A stretch of 35,993 nt of DNA, taken from LMEP-6097 sp049314535. Its GTDB lineage: Bacteria > Cyanobacteriota > Vampirovibrionia > LMEP-6097. The translations under genes and the position numbers were made by a program. Shown piece after piece: positions 15,893 to 24,844 of this stretch (position 1 is its first letter; each line of letters starts with the position of its first letter). The DNA lies in the NCBI GenBank assembly GCA_049314535.1, contig JBMOEX010000005.1, positions 1 to 35,993 on the forward strand, given 5' to 3'. The notes under the pieces are model-generated. The model made no database searches and was not told where the DNA came from. It was given only the letters and a program-made list of their open reading frames with translations.

Positions 15893-17353
15893 TTAAACTA
15901 AAGCTTCAACTGCTTTAACTAACTTATCTAAAGCAGCTTTATCGTTACCTTCAAAATAGACCCTGCACATAGCTTCTGTACCACTTGGTCTTGCTAAGAA
16001 CCAAGAACCATTATCTAGATAGACTTTTACCCCTTCTTTAAGATCTACATTTACGACTTTGAAACCAGCTATCTCTGTAAAACTAGGATTTTTAAATACG
16101 GCGATAAAATTATCTTTCTGAACACCATCTATATGAAGATCCAATCTGTCATAAAAATACTGCTTACCAACAAACTCCTGTACTTCTTGCCAGAGCTGAG
16201 AAAGAGTTTTATTAGTCCTAGCCAAAATTTCAGCAGTTAATAAAATCGCAAGTATGCCATCTTTTTCTGGAATATGACCATGAATACTCATACCACCTGA
16301 TTCTTCAGCGACGATAAGCATATCCTGCTTACGCATTAAATCACAGAGCCACTTAAAGCCTACTGGTGTTTCTATGCATTCGATACCAAATTTCTTAGCT
16401 AATTCATCAAAAAGATGAGTAGTAGCAAGTGTTCTTGCTATAGAACCTCTAAAGCCTTTTTCTTCATAGAGAAATTTAGCGACTACAGGTAAGACTTTAT
16501 TTGCTGGATAGAACTCTCCCTTATCGTCAATGAAAGCAAATCTATCAGCATCCCCATCATTAGCAGCACCCAAATTAGCAGAAGATTTAATAACAGTCTC
16601 TTTTAGTTCTACTAAGCGTTTTACAGTAGGATCTGGTAAAGAGCCTCCAAAAGTAGGATCTACAGTATTATGCAGAGCTATAACTTCAAAACCCGCATCT
16701 TCAAGTAACAGATTAACAAAATTCTTTCCTACACCGTGAAGTGAGTCATATACAACTTTAACTTTCTGATTTGAATTCACTTTACGCAGAAAATCAAAGT
16801 CAATAACAGTCTTAATGTAACTTACGTAAGGCTTTTTAGCATCGAATGCACTGTTTAAGCCAATAGCTTTGTGAGCCTTAGCCATAATCTTTTCAGCATA
16901 AGCCTCATCAGATACGAAATTCTCTATCTCTTCTAAAATAGCATTAGTAATCTCGACAGAAGCTGGTCCTCCATATTCTGGAATAAATTTAATCCCCATG
17001 TACTCTGGGGGATTATGGCTCGCAGTGAACATTAAAGCACCATAACTTGGCTCAGCTTGAGCAGCAAAAGCAATAACTGGAGTAGCTATCGGCTCAGCAA
17101 TAAACTTTACATCAATACCAAAAGAGTTAAATATATTCGCCGAAAATTTAGCGAATTGATCAGCAAGAAATCTTGCATCGTAGCCTATAAATACTGGTCT
17201 TTCATCTTTAAAGTTTTTTAATATATAAGCAGAAATAGCTTTAGTAACAAGCTCTAAATTATCATAAGTAAACTCTTTAGCTATTAAAGCCCGCCATCCA
17301 TCTGTACCAAAACGTATTTGATGAGAACTAGAAGGCTTGGAAATTGCTTGCAT
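15893..17353 (-). CDS. Phosphoglucomutase/phosphomannomutase family protein
   Basis: This 486-residue alpha-D-phosphohexomutase interconverts hexose 1- and 6-phosphates for polysaccharide precursor supply. All four active-site loops are seen: phosphoserine TASHNP (Ser112), metal loop DGDADRF (~265-271), sugar-binding EESGG (~350) and phosphate-binding RPSGTE (~456). The N-terminal FGTDGWRA is also standard. Whether glucose or mannose is preferred cannot be told. It is divergent from aroKB with a 54-bp spacer. Confidence 0.9.
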   Translation of the reverse strand: MQAISKPSSSHQIRFGTDGWRALIAKEFTYDNLELVTKAISAYILKNFKDERPVFIGYDARFLADQFAKFSANIFNSFGIDVKFIAEPIATPVIAFAAQAEPSYGALMFTASHNPPEYMGIKFIPEYGGPASVEITNAILEEIENFVSDEAYAEKIMAKAHKAIGLNSAFDAKKPYVSYIKTVIDFDFLRKVNSNQKVKVVYDSLHGVGKNFVNLLLEDAGFEVIALHNTVDPTFGGSLPDPTVKRLVELKETVIKSSANLGAANDGDADRFAFIDDKGEFYPANKVLPVVAKFLYEEKGFRGSIARTLATTHLFDELAKKFGIECIETPVGFKWLCDLMRKQDMLIVAEESGGMSIHGHIPEKDGILAILLTAEILARTNKTLSQLWQEVQEFVGKQYFYDRLDLHIDGVQKDNFIAVFKNPSFTEIAGFKVVNVDLKEGVKVYLDNGSWFLARPSGTEAMCRVYFEGNDKAALDKLVKAVEALV

Positions 17354-17407
17354 AATTTTATTTTAACAAAGATATGCACTTACGTCATTGAGTTTAAGCT
17401 TATTCAT

Positions 17408-19114
17408 ATGCGAAAATCAGAGACGGACCTGCTATTATCTGTGCCAGAGTTTGATGCGAAAATGAATATAGCCCTAACGGGGATCATGGGGGCGGGGAAA
17501 AGCTCTGTCGGTTCTAAATTGGCGAAATATCTCAGACGCAAGTTTATCGACTTAGATGGCTATATAGAAAAACAGGAAGGCAGAACAGTTAAAGAAATTT
17601 TCGAAGTCGAAGGCGAAACTTATTTTCGTGCAGTAGAGAAAAGAGCTTTAAATGAAGTTTTCAGTAATAATAATTTAGTAATCGCTTTAGGTGGAGGCTC
17701 TATCGTCGATACGAACAATAGAGACTTAATTCGCAAAAGATCTAAGCTTATAACACTGCTTGCAGACATAGACACCATCTCAGATAGAGTCGAGCATAAA
17801 ACTCACAGGCCCTTACTTAAAGGCACTGATCAAAAAGAAACTCTTATAAATCTGTGGGAATCACGCAAAGATGCTTATATGGATACAGATTTACAGGTCT
17901 CAACTCAAAACCGCTCAGTAGATGGTATCGCAAAATTTATAATCTCTGAACTAAATTTAGAAGAAATTGCTTACGGCAGGTTAAATGTTGAAATCCCACG
18001 CAATTCGCGTTCTTACGATATTCTTTTCGATGATTTACTAAAAATCAACTTAAAAAAATTAGATCTTGGTCGTAAAGTACTTATACTCAGCCAAGTAGGA
18101 GTACCTGATCAATACAGGAATCGCCTCAAATCCGTCCTAAGTCATCATTTTGAGGTTCATTCTTTAATACTGGAAGATGGTGAAAAGAATAAAGACTTTT
18201 TTAACTACCAGATCATAGTCCAGAACTTACTTAGTCATAAATTTGAGCGCAAAGATACAGTTATTACTCTTGGTGGTGGTGTAGTCGGTGATATGGGTGG
18301 CTTCGCTGCATCTACTTATCACAGAGGTATTAATTATGTTCAGATACCTACCACTCTACTGTCTATGATAGATTCTTCAGTCGGTGGTAAAACTGGAGTT
18401 AATGTTCCAGAAGGGAAAAATTTAGTCGGTTCCTTTTATCAACCCAATTTAGTTTTCATTGATGTAGCTCATCTAGAGACACTTCCAGATAAAGAATTTA
18501 AAAGTGGGCTTGGTGAACTTATAAAATATGCCCTGCTCGGTCATCAATGGGATTCCTTAATCGTCGAAGATGAGGATGATAGCTTCTTTAACTACATCGA
18601 CAGAAATCATAAAGCGATAATGAGCCGAGACCCAGAGACTCTCAGTAAAATCATTAGACACTGCTTGCAGATTAAAACTAATATAGTAATTAATGATGAA
18701 CGTGAATCCGGGATAAGGATGCACCTTAATCTAGGTCATACTTTTGGTCATGCTTTAGAAGAAGCTACTAATTACGAAAGATATAGTCACGGTGAAGCTG
18801 TAGCTATAGGCATTATCTGCTCTTGTTACCTAGCAGAGCAGATAGATATTTTCAGCCCAATCTTAACTAATAAAGTTATAGAATTGATGAGAAGCTTTGA
18901 AATGGAATATCAGATTCCAGAAGATATAGATATAAATGATTTAATCACGGCGATGAAACATGACAAGAAAGTCGAGCAGGGTCAACTGAAATTTATACTT
19001 CCCCGAGAGCGCATAGGTTCAGTTTCCACTATTAAAGATATAGCTCCTAAGCTTGTTAAAAAAGCCCTGAAAAGAAACCAAAAGGATTTAAGTAGCTGTA
19101 ATAAAGATAGATAA
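17408..19114 (+). CDS. aroKB: Bifunctional shikimate kinase / 3-dehydroquinate synthase
   Basis: A 568-residue fusion supplies two steps of the shikimate pathway. Residues ~19-180 are shikimate kinase: P-loop GIMGAGKSS (25-33), the DLD pair (48-50), GETYFR, and LGGG (94-97). Residues ~200-565 are 3-dehydroquinate synthase: EDGEKNKD, TLGGGVVGDMGGFAASTYHRGI, PTTLLSMIDSSVGGKTGVN, KNLVGSFYQP, SGLGELIKYALL, NLGHTFGHALE and the zinc-ligand HGEAVAIG segment. Both active sites look intact. Single-chain AroKB is known in a few bacteria such as Thermotoga, but separate genes are usual. The start is ATG 17408, since the frame open further upstream overlaps the divergent mutase start. carA follows after 16 bp. 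Confidence 0.93.
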   Translation: MRKSETDLLLSVPEFDAKMNIALTGIMGAGKSSVGSKLAKYLRRKFIDLDGYIEKQEGRTVKEIFEVEGETYFRAVEKRALNEVFSNNNLVIALGGGSIVDTNNRDLIRKRSKLITLLADIDTISDRVEHKTHRPLLKGTDQKETLINLWESRKDAYMDTDLQVSTQNRSVDGIAKFIISELNLEEIAYGRLNVEIPRNSRSYDILFDDLLKINLKKLDLGRKVLILSQVGVPDQYRNRLKSVLSHHFEVHSLILEDGEKNKDFFNYQIIVQNLLSHKFERKDTVITLGGGVVGDMGGFAASTYHRGINYVQIPTTLLSMIDSSVGGKTGVNVPEGKNLVGSFYQPNLVFIDVAHLETLPDKEFKSGLGELIKYALLGHQWDSLIVEDEDDSFFNYIDRNHKAIMSRDPETLSKIIRHCLQIKTNIVINDERESGIRMHLNLGHTFGHALEEATNYERYSHGEAVAIGIICSCYLAEQIDIFSPILTNKVIELMRSFEMEYQIPEDIDINDLITAMKHDKKVEQGQLKFILPRERIGSVSTIKDIAPKLVKKALKRNQKDLSSCNKDR

Positions 19115-19130
19115 GCTGAAGGATATAACT

Positions 19131-20261
19131 ATGACGAGATTATTACTAGAAGACGGCAAAGAATTTATAGGTAAAGGAATCGGCAGTAGTGAGACTTGCT
19201 TCGGCGAAATAATTTTTAATACCAGTATGACTGGCTATCAAGAAATACTTACAGACCCTAGCTATACTGGACAAATAATTAGTTTCACATATCCTGAAAT
19301 CGGTAATTATGGCTGCAACGCAGTAGACATGGAGAGCAGTAAACCCTACGCCAAAGGAGTAGTAATAAAAAACCCTAGTCCAATTAGCAGCAATAGCAAT
19401 TCAGAACTAAGTTTAGAGGAATTTCTTGTGCAGCATGGTGTGACTGGAATCTATGGCATAGACACCCGTGCCCTAACGAAACACCTTAGGGATAAGGGTT
19501 CCATGAAAGCAGCTATCGCAGATGATTCCGTGAGTAAAGAAACACTCATGGGACAGTTAAAGAATCATCCCAGCATGGATGGTCTAGACTTAGCTTCCAC
19601 TGTCAGTTCTCAAGAAATCAGCACACATAAACCAGACCCAAATAAAATCTATTCTATATCTAGCGTTCACCCTATCAATAAATCTCCTAAAACTTTAAAA
19701 GTAATTGCTTTTGATTTTGGGATTAAGCAGAATATTATAAATAAACTTCTTGAAAGGAACTGTGAAGTAGAACTAGTTCCAGCAAATACTTCCGCTGAAT
19801 ATGTTTTAAAACAGAATCCTGATGGCATATTTCTCAGTAACGGACCGGGTGATCCAGCTGCCGTAAGCTACGCTATAGAAACTATTAAAACTTTAGTCAA
19901 AGAATTTAAAAAACCGATATTCGGCATATGCCTTGGGCATCAGCTATTAGCCCTATCTCAAGGTGCTAAAACCTATAAGCTCAAATTTGGTCATAAAGGT
20001 GCTAATCACCCTATTAAAGAAATAGAATCTTCCAAAATAGAGATAGCTAGTCATAATCATGGCTTCGCTGTTAGTACAGATAATTTACCATCTAATATTA
20101 CTGTTAGCCACTTAAATATAAATGATAATACTGTAGCTGGTTTAAAACTAAATAATCGTACAGATGTATTCTCTGTTCAATATCACCCAGAAGCTAGTCC
20201 AGGACCGCATGATAGTGACTACCTTTTTGACCGTTTCATCGAGCTGATATTGGGCGCGTAG
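19131..20261 (+). CDS. carA: Carbamoyl-phosphate synthase small (glutaminase) subunit
   Basis: This 376-residue protein hydrolyses glutamine and channels ammonia to CarB for carbamoyl phosphate, used in pyrimidine and arginine synthesis. The N-terminal CPSase_sm domain (LLLEDGKEFIGKGIGSSETCFGEIIFNTSMTGYQE) is followed by a class I amidotransferase domain with GICLGHQ (nucleophile ~Cys267) and VQYHPEASPGP (His352/Glu354). GAAGGA at 19117-19122 is the ribosome binding site. carB is not in the window. The last residues (LGA) and the stop codon are encoded by the left arm of a long palindrome. Confidence 0.95.
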   Translation: MTRLLLEDGKEFIGKGIGSSETCFGEIIFNTSMTGYQEILTDPSYTGQIISFTYPEIGNYGCNAVDMESSKPYAKGVVIKNPSPISSNSNSELSLEEFLVQHGVTGIYGIDTRALTKHLRDKGSMKAAIADDSVSKETLMGQLKNHPSMDGLDLASTVSSQEISTHKPDPNKIYSISSVHPINKSPKTLKVIAFDFGIKQNIINKLLERNCEVELVPANTSAEYVLKQNPDGIFLSNGPGDPAAVSYAIETIKTLVKEFKKPIFGICLGHQLLALSQGAKTYKLKFGHKGANHPIKEIESSKIEIASHNHGFAVSTDNLPSNITVSHLNINDNTVAGLKLNNRTDVFSVQYHPEASPGPHDSDYLFDRFIELILGA

Positions 20262-20309
20262 CGGAACTCCAATTTCTTCGTTGAACTTGTTCGTTCGGCT
20301 AGGCGCCCA
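20251..20309. repeat. Palindromic element E1 between carA and recQ
   Basis: Arms 20251-20267 and 20293-20309 pair at 15 of 17 positions (outer TGGGCGC/GCGCCCA) around a 25-nt loop. The segment is strikingly G+C-rich against its surroundings. On the minus strand the loop reads AACAAGTTCAACGAAGAAAT, the core shared with elements at 22162-22215, 30816-30862 and 33396-33536. It covers the carA stop codon and ends 2 bp before the recQ stop. It may serve as a bidirectional terminator, though neither side has a T-tract. Confidence 0.75.
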
Positions 20310-20311
20310 TA

Positions 20312-22153
20312 CTAACTAGTTAAAGCTAAAAAAGCTTCGCCATATTTCTTTAACTTAGCTTGACCAACTCCAGTGATACTGCTCATTTCATCTAAGTTTT
20401 GAGGCTTGCTTGCAGCCATTTCTTTTAATGTCGTATCATGGAAAACCATATAAGGAGCTAGTTTATGCTCTTTAGCTAAACTTAATCTAAGTGCCTTTAA
20501 CTTATTAAATAACTGTTCATCAACAGCTAAATCACCTTTAGATTCACCTGCCCCAGACTTAGATTTAGATTTAAGCTTAGTTAATTTCTCTTTAGATTTA
20601 GCTGGTAGAATATCTTCCCTTAAGAAGATCTCCTGCTCACCTTTTAAAGCCTTAGCAGAAGCATCATTAAGCTTTAAGATACCGTAAGAGTCCATATCTA
20701 CATCGATTAAACCTAAAGCTACCATTTGACGGAATATTGATTTCCACTGCGATTCAGAGTATTCCACACCAATGCCGAAGGTACTGAGTTCATTATGCCT
20801 GAGTTTCATAATGCGTTCATCGGTCTTGCCTAAGAGAATATTTATATTATGCAGAACACCGAAACGCTGCTGAGTGCGATAAATACAAGAAAGTGCTTTC
20901 TGAATAGCTACAGTACCATTAAATCCCTTAGTTGGTTCTAAACAGTTATCACAATTACCACAACTAGTCCAAGACGGCTTTTCATCAAAATACTCAAGCA
21001 GAATCTTTCTTCTACAAGGTAAAGCTTCAACAAAGCCTATTAAATCCTCTAGCTTTTTATTCTCTATCATCTTCTGCTCTTTAGGGGCAGCAGAGGCTTG
21101 TATAAACTGCCTGAGCTTAACGATATCTTCAGCACCATAGACCATAAAAGCATTAGCCTCTAAACCATCTCTACCAGCGCGTCCAGTCTCTTGATAATAG
21201 GCTTCTATACTTTTAGGTAAATCTAAATGAGCGACGAACCTGACATCTGGCTTATCTATCCCCATGCCAAAGGCAATGGTAGCCACCATTATCACAGATT
21301 CTTCTTTAATAAAACGAGACTGATTCTTTTCACGTTTTCTAGCATCTAAACCAGCGTGATAGGCATATGCGTTAAAACCTTGTTTAGTAAGCCATTCTAC
21401 CGTTTTATCTACCTTAGCTCTAGAAAGACAGTAGACTATGCCTGAATCATGAGGATGTTCAGATTTAATAAAATCAAGTAACTGCTTCTTCTCATTATTT
21501 TTCGGCTGTATTTTATAACGAATATTTTTCCTATCAAAGCTAGAAATAAATACCCGTGCTGATTCTAAATTTAAATACTTAATAATATCTCGCTGAGTAC
21601 GTTCATCAGCAGTAGCAGTTAAAGCTACTCTAGGAACATCTGGGAATCTCTGCTTTAGCTTAGAAAGTTCAGTATAATCTGGACGAAAATCATGCCCCCA
21701 CTGTGAAACACAGTGGGCTTCATCTATAGCAAATAAAGAAAGCTCACAATCACTTAAACAGTCTAAAAAATCATCAGTATTCAGACGTTCTGGTGAAACA
21801 TAGACTATATCAAGTTCACCATCTATCATCTGTTCTTTTACAGCAAAAGCCTGCTCCATATTTAAAGATGAATTTAACAACGCAGCTTTTACGCCAAGCT
21901 CTTTTAAAGCATCCACTTGATCCTGCATAAGAGCGATAAGAGGTGAAATAACTATAGTTAAGCCTTCCATACATAGAGCTGGAACTTGATAGCAGAGCGA
22001 TTTCCCTCCACCAGTAGGCATTAAAATTAAGGCATCACCTCCTGAAATAATATGATCGACTATTTCAGCCTGCTTGTCCCTAAACTGAGAATAGCCAAAA
22101 ACTGTTTTTAAAATATATAGCGGGGCAGCAGTATTAATCTCAGTTTTAGTCAT
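20312..22153 (-). CDS. recQ: ATP-dependent DNA helicase RecQ
   Basis: This 613-residue superfamily 2 helicase acts in DNA repair and recombination restart. Motif 0 is FRDKQAEIV, Walker A is MPTGGGKSLCYQ, and the DEAH box is AIDEAHCVSQWGHDFRPDY. Motif VI is YYQETGRAGRDG. A RecQ zinc-binding region follows (CRRKILLEYF, then SCGNCDNCLEP), then a winged-helix RQC domain and a C-terminal HRDC domain (DEQLFNKLKALRLSLAKEHKLAPYMVF). ATG 22153 is chosen; a longer TTG-initiated form (from 22186) would translate part of the palindromic element in the leader. The gene has a palindromic element on each side. Confidence 0.95.
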   Translation of the reverse strand: MTKTEINTAAPLYILKTVFGYSQFRDKQAEIVDHIISGGDALILMPTGGGKSLCYQVPALCMEGLTIVISPLIALMQDQVDALKELGVKAALLNSSLNMEQAFAVKEQMIDGELDIVYVSPERLNTDDFLDCLSDCELSLFAIDEAHCVSQWGHDFRPDYTELSKLKQRFPDVPRVALTATADERTQRDIIKYLNLESARVFISSFDRKNIRYKIQPKNNEKKQLLDFIKSEHPHDSGIVYCLSRAKVDKTVEWLTKQGFNAYAYHAGLDARKREKNQSRFIKEESVIMVATIAFGMGIDKPDVRFVAHLDLPKSIEAYYQETGRAGRDGLEANAFMVYGAEDIVKLRQFIQASAAPKEQKMIENKKLEDLIGFVEALPCRRKILLEYFDEKPSWTSCGNCDNCLEPTKGFNGTVAIQKALSCIYRTQQRFGVLHNINILLGKTDERIMKLRHNELSTFGIGVEYSESQWKSIFRQMVALGLIDVDMDSYGILKLNDASAKALKGEQEIFLREDILPAKSKEKLTKLKSKSKSGAGESKGDLAVDEQLFNKLKALRLSLAKEHKLAPYMVFHDTTLKEMAASKPQNLDEMSSITGVGQAKLKKYGEAFLALTS

Positions 22154-22161
22154 AGAATCAA

Positions 22162-22215
22162 CAGTCTCTCGGAGACTGACCCACAACTACATTTTCTGCG
22201 TTGTACATCAGTCTC
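22162..22215 (-). repeat. Palindromic element E3 in the recQ leader, alternative hairpins
   Basis: Three matching arms are present: CAGTCTC (22162-22168), GAGACTG (22172-22178) and TCAGTCTC (22208-22215). The middle arm can pair with either outer arm, giving a short hairpin (loop TCG) or a long one reinforced by inner ACAAC/GTTGT (22183-22187/22200-22204). On the minus strand the interior reads TGTACAACGCAGAAAATG, related to the core of the other elements. A TATAAT box (minus strand, 22223-22218) would start the recQ transcript near the first arm, making the element nearly the whole 5' leader. Confidence 0.7.
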
Positions 22216-22217
22216 TT

Positions 22218-22223
22218 ATTATA
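22218..22223 (-). promoter_or_regulatory. Candidate recQ -10 box
   Basis: TATAAT on the minus strand, 64 bp before the recQ ATG. No convincing -35 hexamer is seen at the standard distance. Confidence 0.4.
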
Positions 22224-22254
22224 GAGCAAAGAGAAGCAGTTTTCTTTTCTTTAG

Positions 22255-22260
22255 TATAAT
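22255..22260 (+). promoter_or_regulatory. Candidate -10 box for the P-type ATPase gene
   Basis: TATAAT on the plus strand, 85 bp before the ATPase ATG and just upstream of the nested hairpin at 22284-22320. The -35 region is poor. Confidence 0.4.
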
Positions 22261-22283
22261 AGCATTCTAGAAAATTCCTTGAA

Positions 22284-22320
22284 GTCCCAAACAGTCCGAA
22301 ACTAGGACTGTGCAAGGGAC
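22284..22320 (+). repeat. Nested hairpin in the ATPase leader
   Basis: Outer arms GTCCC (22284-22288)/GGGAC (22316-22320) and inner arms CAGTCC (22292-22297)/GGACTG (22305-22310) form a two-tier stem-loop with a 7-nt loop. It lies 25 bp before the start codon and after a TATAAT box, so it would be in the transcript. It lacks the core seen in the other palindromic elements. A leader regulatory structure is possible. Confidence 0.5.
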
Positions 22321-22345
22321 ATACAAAAGTCTTTTCCAGATTAAA

Positions 22346-24826
22346 ATGGTATTTTGGTATAAGATTAACTATGTGAAACCAAGCTCTAGCATCAATTCCA
22401 CTGACTATAAAGGACTTAGCGAGCAAGAAGCCCTAGAGCGATTAAAGAAAGACGGTCCTAACGAGCTTCCCGCAGCAAACCCTAGAAATTTTTTCACGAT
22501 TAGCTTAGATGTTATTAAAGAACCAATGTTTATATTACTGGTTCTTTGCTGCACATTATATATAATTTTAGGCGACCTAGAACAAGCACTTATACTATCA
22601 GTCTTCGTAGCTGTAATCATAGGTATCACCCTCTTCCAGTCATGGAAAACAGAAAGCACCTTAAACTCACTTAAAGAATTAAGCAGCCCTAAGTCACTCG
22701 TCATAAGGGATTCTCAAGAACTATATATACCGAGTCGTGAATTAGTTATAGATGACATCCTTATATTAAACGAGGGGGATAAAGTAGCTGCTGACGTCAT
22801 AGTTTTAAATACCGCAAATCTAATGGTAGACGAATCTTCACTCACCGGTGAATCTGTACCTGTAAGAAAAAATATCTGGGAAGAGAAATCTAGCATCACT
22901 AAACCTGGCGAAGAAGGCGGAGTTGTAGTTTACAATGGCACGCTTATCACTCAAGGAATGGCTTATACAAAAATAATCGCTATTGGTAAAAACACTGAAT
23001 TAGGTAAAATCGGCAGTGCGCTTAAATCTATCACCAAAAATGATTCAAGATTTCAGCTAGAAGTCGCAAAATTAGTCAATAGAATGCTTATCATCGCTGG
23101 GGTTTTATGCTTAGTGATAATAGGCTGCTTTGCATTAAGGAACGATTTACTTAAAGGTCTGCTGACTTCCATTACTTTTGCGATAGCTATGCTGCCAGAG
23201 GAGATCCCAGCCGTTCTAACTATTTTTATGGCTCTAGGAGCTTTTCGTATTTCACAGAAAAATGTCCTAACGCGAAAAATGTCTGCTATTGAGACACTTG
23301 GCTCAATTACAGTACTCTGCTCTGATAAAACTGGAACTATAACAGAGAATAAGATGAAGCTCAGTGAAGTATTCCATCAAGGTGAATCTTATAAAATAAC
23401 TGAAGAGCCTTTACCTGAGAAGTTTCATCATTTAATAGAGTTTGCTATTTTGGCGAGTAAAGAAAATTCCTTCGACCCCATGGAGAAAGCCTTAATGAAG
23501 ATGATTTCTACTAATTTAGTAGACTCTGAGCATTTACATCAGGACTGGAAATTAATACAAGAGTATCCTTTATCTAAAGATCTCTCTGCTATGTCAAGAG
23601 CTTGGGAAAAAGCCGGGGAAGCAGAGAAAAGTAAATTTTCCTTTTACTCCAAAGGCTCCCCCGAAGCCATTTTTGATTTATGCCACCTAAACACTGATGA
23701 AATCAAAGAATTAACAGCCGCAGAAGCTAATCTCGCCTCACGCGGACTCAGAGTACTTGGCGTCGCCAAATCAAAATCAACACTAGAATACACCCCAGGT
23801 GAGCAACACGACATAGATTTTGAATTCTGCGGGCTACTCGGATTTTCCGATCCGATTCGACCAGGTGTCAAAGAAGCAGTAGCAGACTGCTATAGTGCTG
23901 GAATAAAAGTCATCATGATAACTGGTGATTACCATATTACAGCTCAAAATATCGCTACAGAGATTGGGTTAAAAAATCCCGATAAATTTATTACTGGAAA
24001 TGATTTAGCCAAACTCAGTGATGAAGAGCTTCAAGCAAGAATTAAAGATATCAGTATTTTTTCTAGAGTCATCCCTGAACAAAAACTGAGAATCATTAAT
24101 GCCTTAAGAACAAACCAAGAAATCATCGCTATGACTGGAGATGGCGTCAATGACGCTCCAGCACTCAAATCAAGTGACGTCGGCATAGCTATGGGAGCCA
24201 CTGGAACTAATGTCGCACGCGAATCCGCAGACTTAATATTACTAGATGATAATTTTTCTTCTATAGTCTCAGCGATTAAGCTTGGAAGAAGGATTTTTGA
24301 AAATCTTAGAAAAGCTATGTCCTATATAGTCGCCGTACACATTCCTATAGCGGGTTTAACTTTAATACCTGTTATTTTCAGCAGCTTACCTACTATTTTT
24401 TTCCCGATTCACGTAGCTTTTTTAGAATTAATTATTGATCCTACTTGTTCTATAGTTTTCGAAGCAGAACCAGCGACTAAAGACTCTATGCTAAAAGCAC
24501 CTAGGAAAACTACCGAGCCTATTTTAAATCACAAGAAGCTTATCACGAGTGTCTTGCAAGGTTTTTCAGTACTATTACTGGTACTAGGCGTATATTTACT
24601 AGCAGTGCAAGCTAAAAAACCAGAAGGTGAAATTCGCCTCTTAAGCTTTGGGACTTTATTAATCGGTAATTTTTTCTTAGCCTTAGTTAATAAATCTTGG
24701 ACACATAAATCAATCTCAGAGGCTTTCTTTGAGAATAAAGCTTTTCTTATCGTCTTACTCGTGGTGATTAGTAGCTTTAGTTTAATAGTATTTTTACCGA
24801 GCTTGAGACACTGGTTTTACTTTTAG
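22346..24826 (+). CDS. P-type cation-transporting ATPase (P2-like, probable Ca2+ type)
   Basis: This is an ~826-residue P-type ATPase. In order it has a cation ATPase N-terminal segment (GLSEQEALERLKKDGPNELP), two membrane helices, an actuator domain with the TGES motif (SLTGESVPV), and M4 with MLPEEIPAVLTIF. The phosphorylation site is CSDKTGTIT (Asp327). The hinge is TGDGVNDAPALKSSDVGIAMG, and about six C-terminal membrane helices complete it. The layout matches P2-type pumps; the PEEIP sequence in M4 (PEGLP in classical Ca2+ pumps) leaves the ion uncertain. ATG 22346 is preferred over GTG 22310, which lies within the leader hairpin. The gene is divergent from recQ. Confidence 0.9.
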   Translation: MVFWYKINYVKPSSSINSTDYKGLSEQEALERLKKDGPNELPAANPRNFFTISLDVIKEPMFILLVLCCTLYIILGDLEQALILSVFVAVIIGITLFQSWKTESTLNSLKELSSPKSLVIRDSQELYIPSRELVIDDILILNEGDKVAADVIVLNTANLMVDESSLTGESVPVRKNIWEEKSSITKPGEEGGVVVYNGTLITQGMAYTKIIAIGKNTELGKIGSALKSITKNDSRFQLEVAKLVNRMLIIAGVLCLVIIGCFALRNDLLKGLLTSITFAIAMLPEEIPAVLTIFMALGAFRISQKNVLTRKMSAIETLGSITVLCSDKTGTITENKMKLSEVFHQGESYKITEEPLPEKFHHLIEFAILASKENSFDPMEKALMKMISTNLVDSEHLHQDWKLIQEYPLSKDLSAMSRAWEKAGEAEKSKFSFYSKGSPEAIFDLCHLNTDEIKELTAAEANLASRGLRVLGVAKSKSTLEYTPGEQHDIDFEFCGLLGFSDPIRPGVKEAVADCYSAGIKVIMITGDYHITAQNIATEIGLKNPDKFITGNDLAKLSDEELQARIKDISIFSRVIPEQKLRIINALRTNQEIIAMTGDGVNDAPALKSSDVGIAMGATGTNVARESADLILLDDNFSSIVSAIKLGRRIFENLRKAMSYIVAVHIPIAGLTLIPVIFSSLPTIFFPIHVAFLELIIDPTCSIVFEAEPATKDSMLKAPRKTTEPILNHKKLITSVLQGFSVLLLVLGVYLLAVQAKKPEGEIRLLSFGTLLIGNFFLALVNKSWTHKSISEAFFENKAFLIVLLVVISSFSLIVFLPSLRHWFYF

Positions 24827-24844
24827 TGACTGTTAAAGCCATCC

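Noticed and set aside
22154..22186. TTG-initiated N-terminal extension of RecQ
   Set aside because: It is encoded by the palindromic leader element; ATG 22153 directly precedes the family's normal start region.
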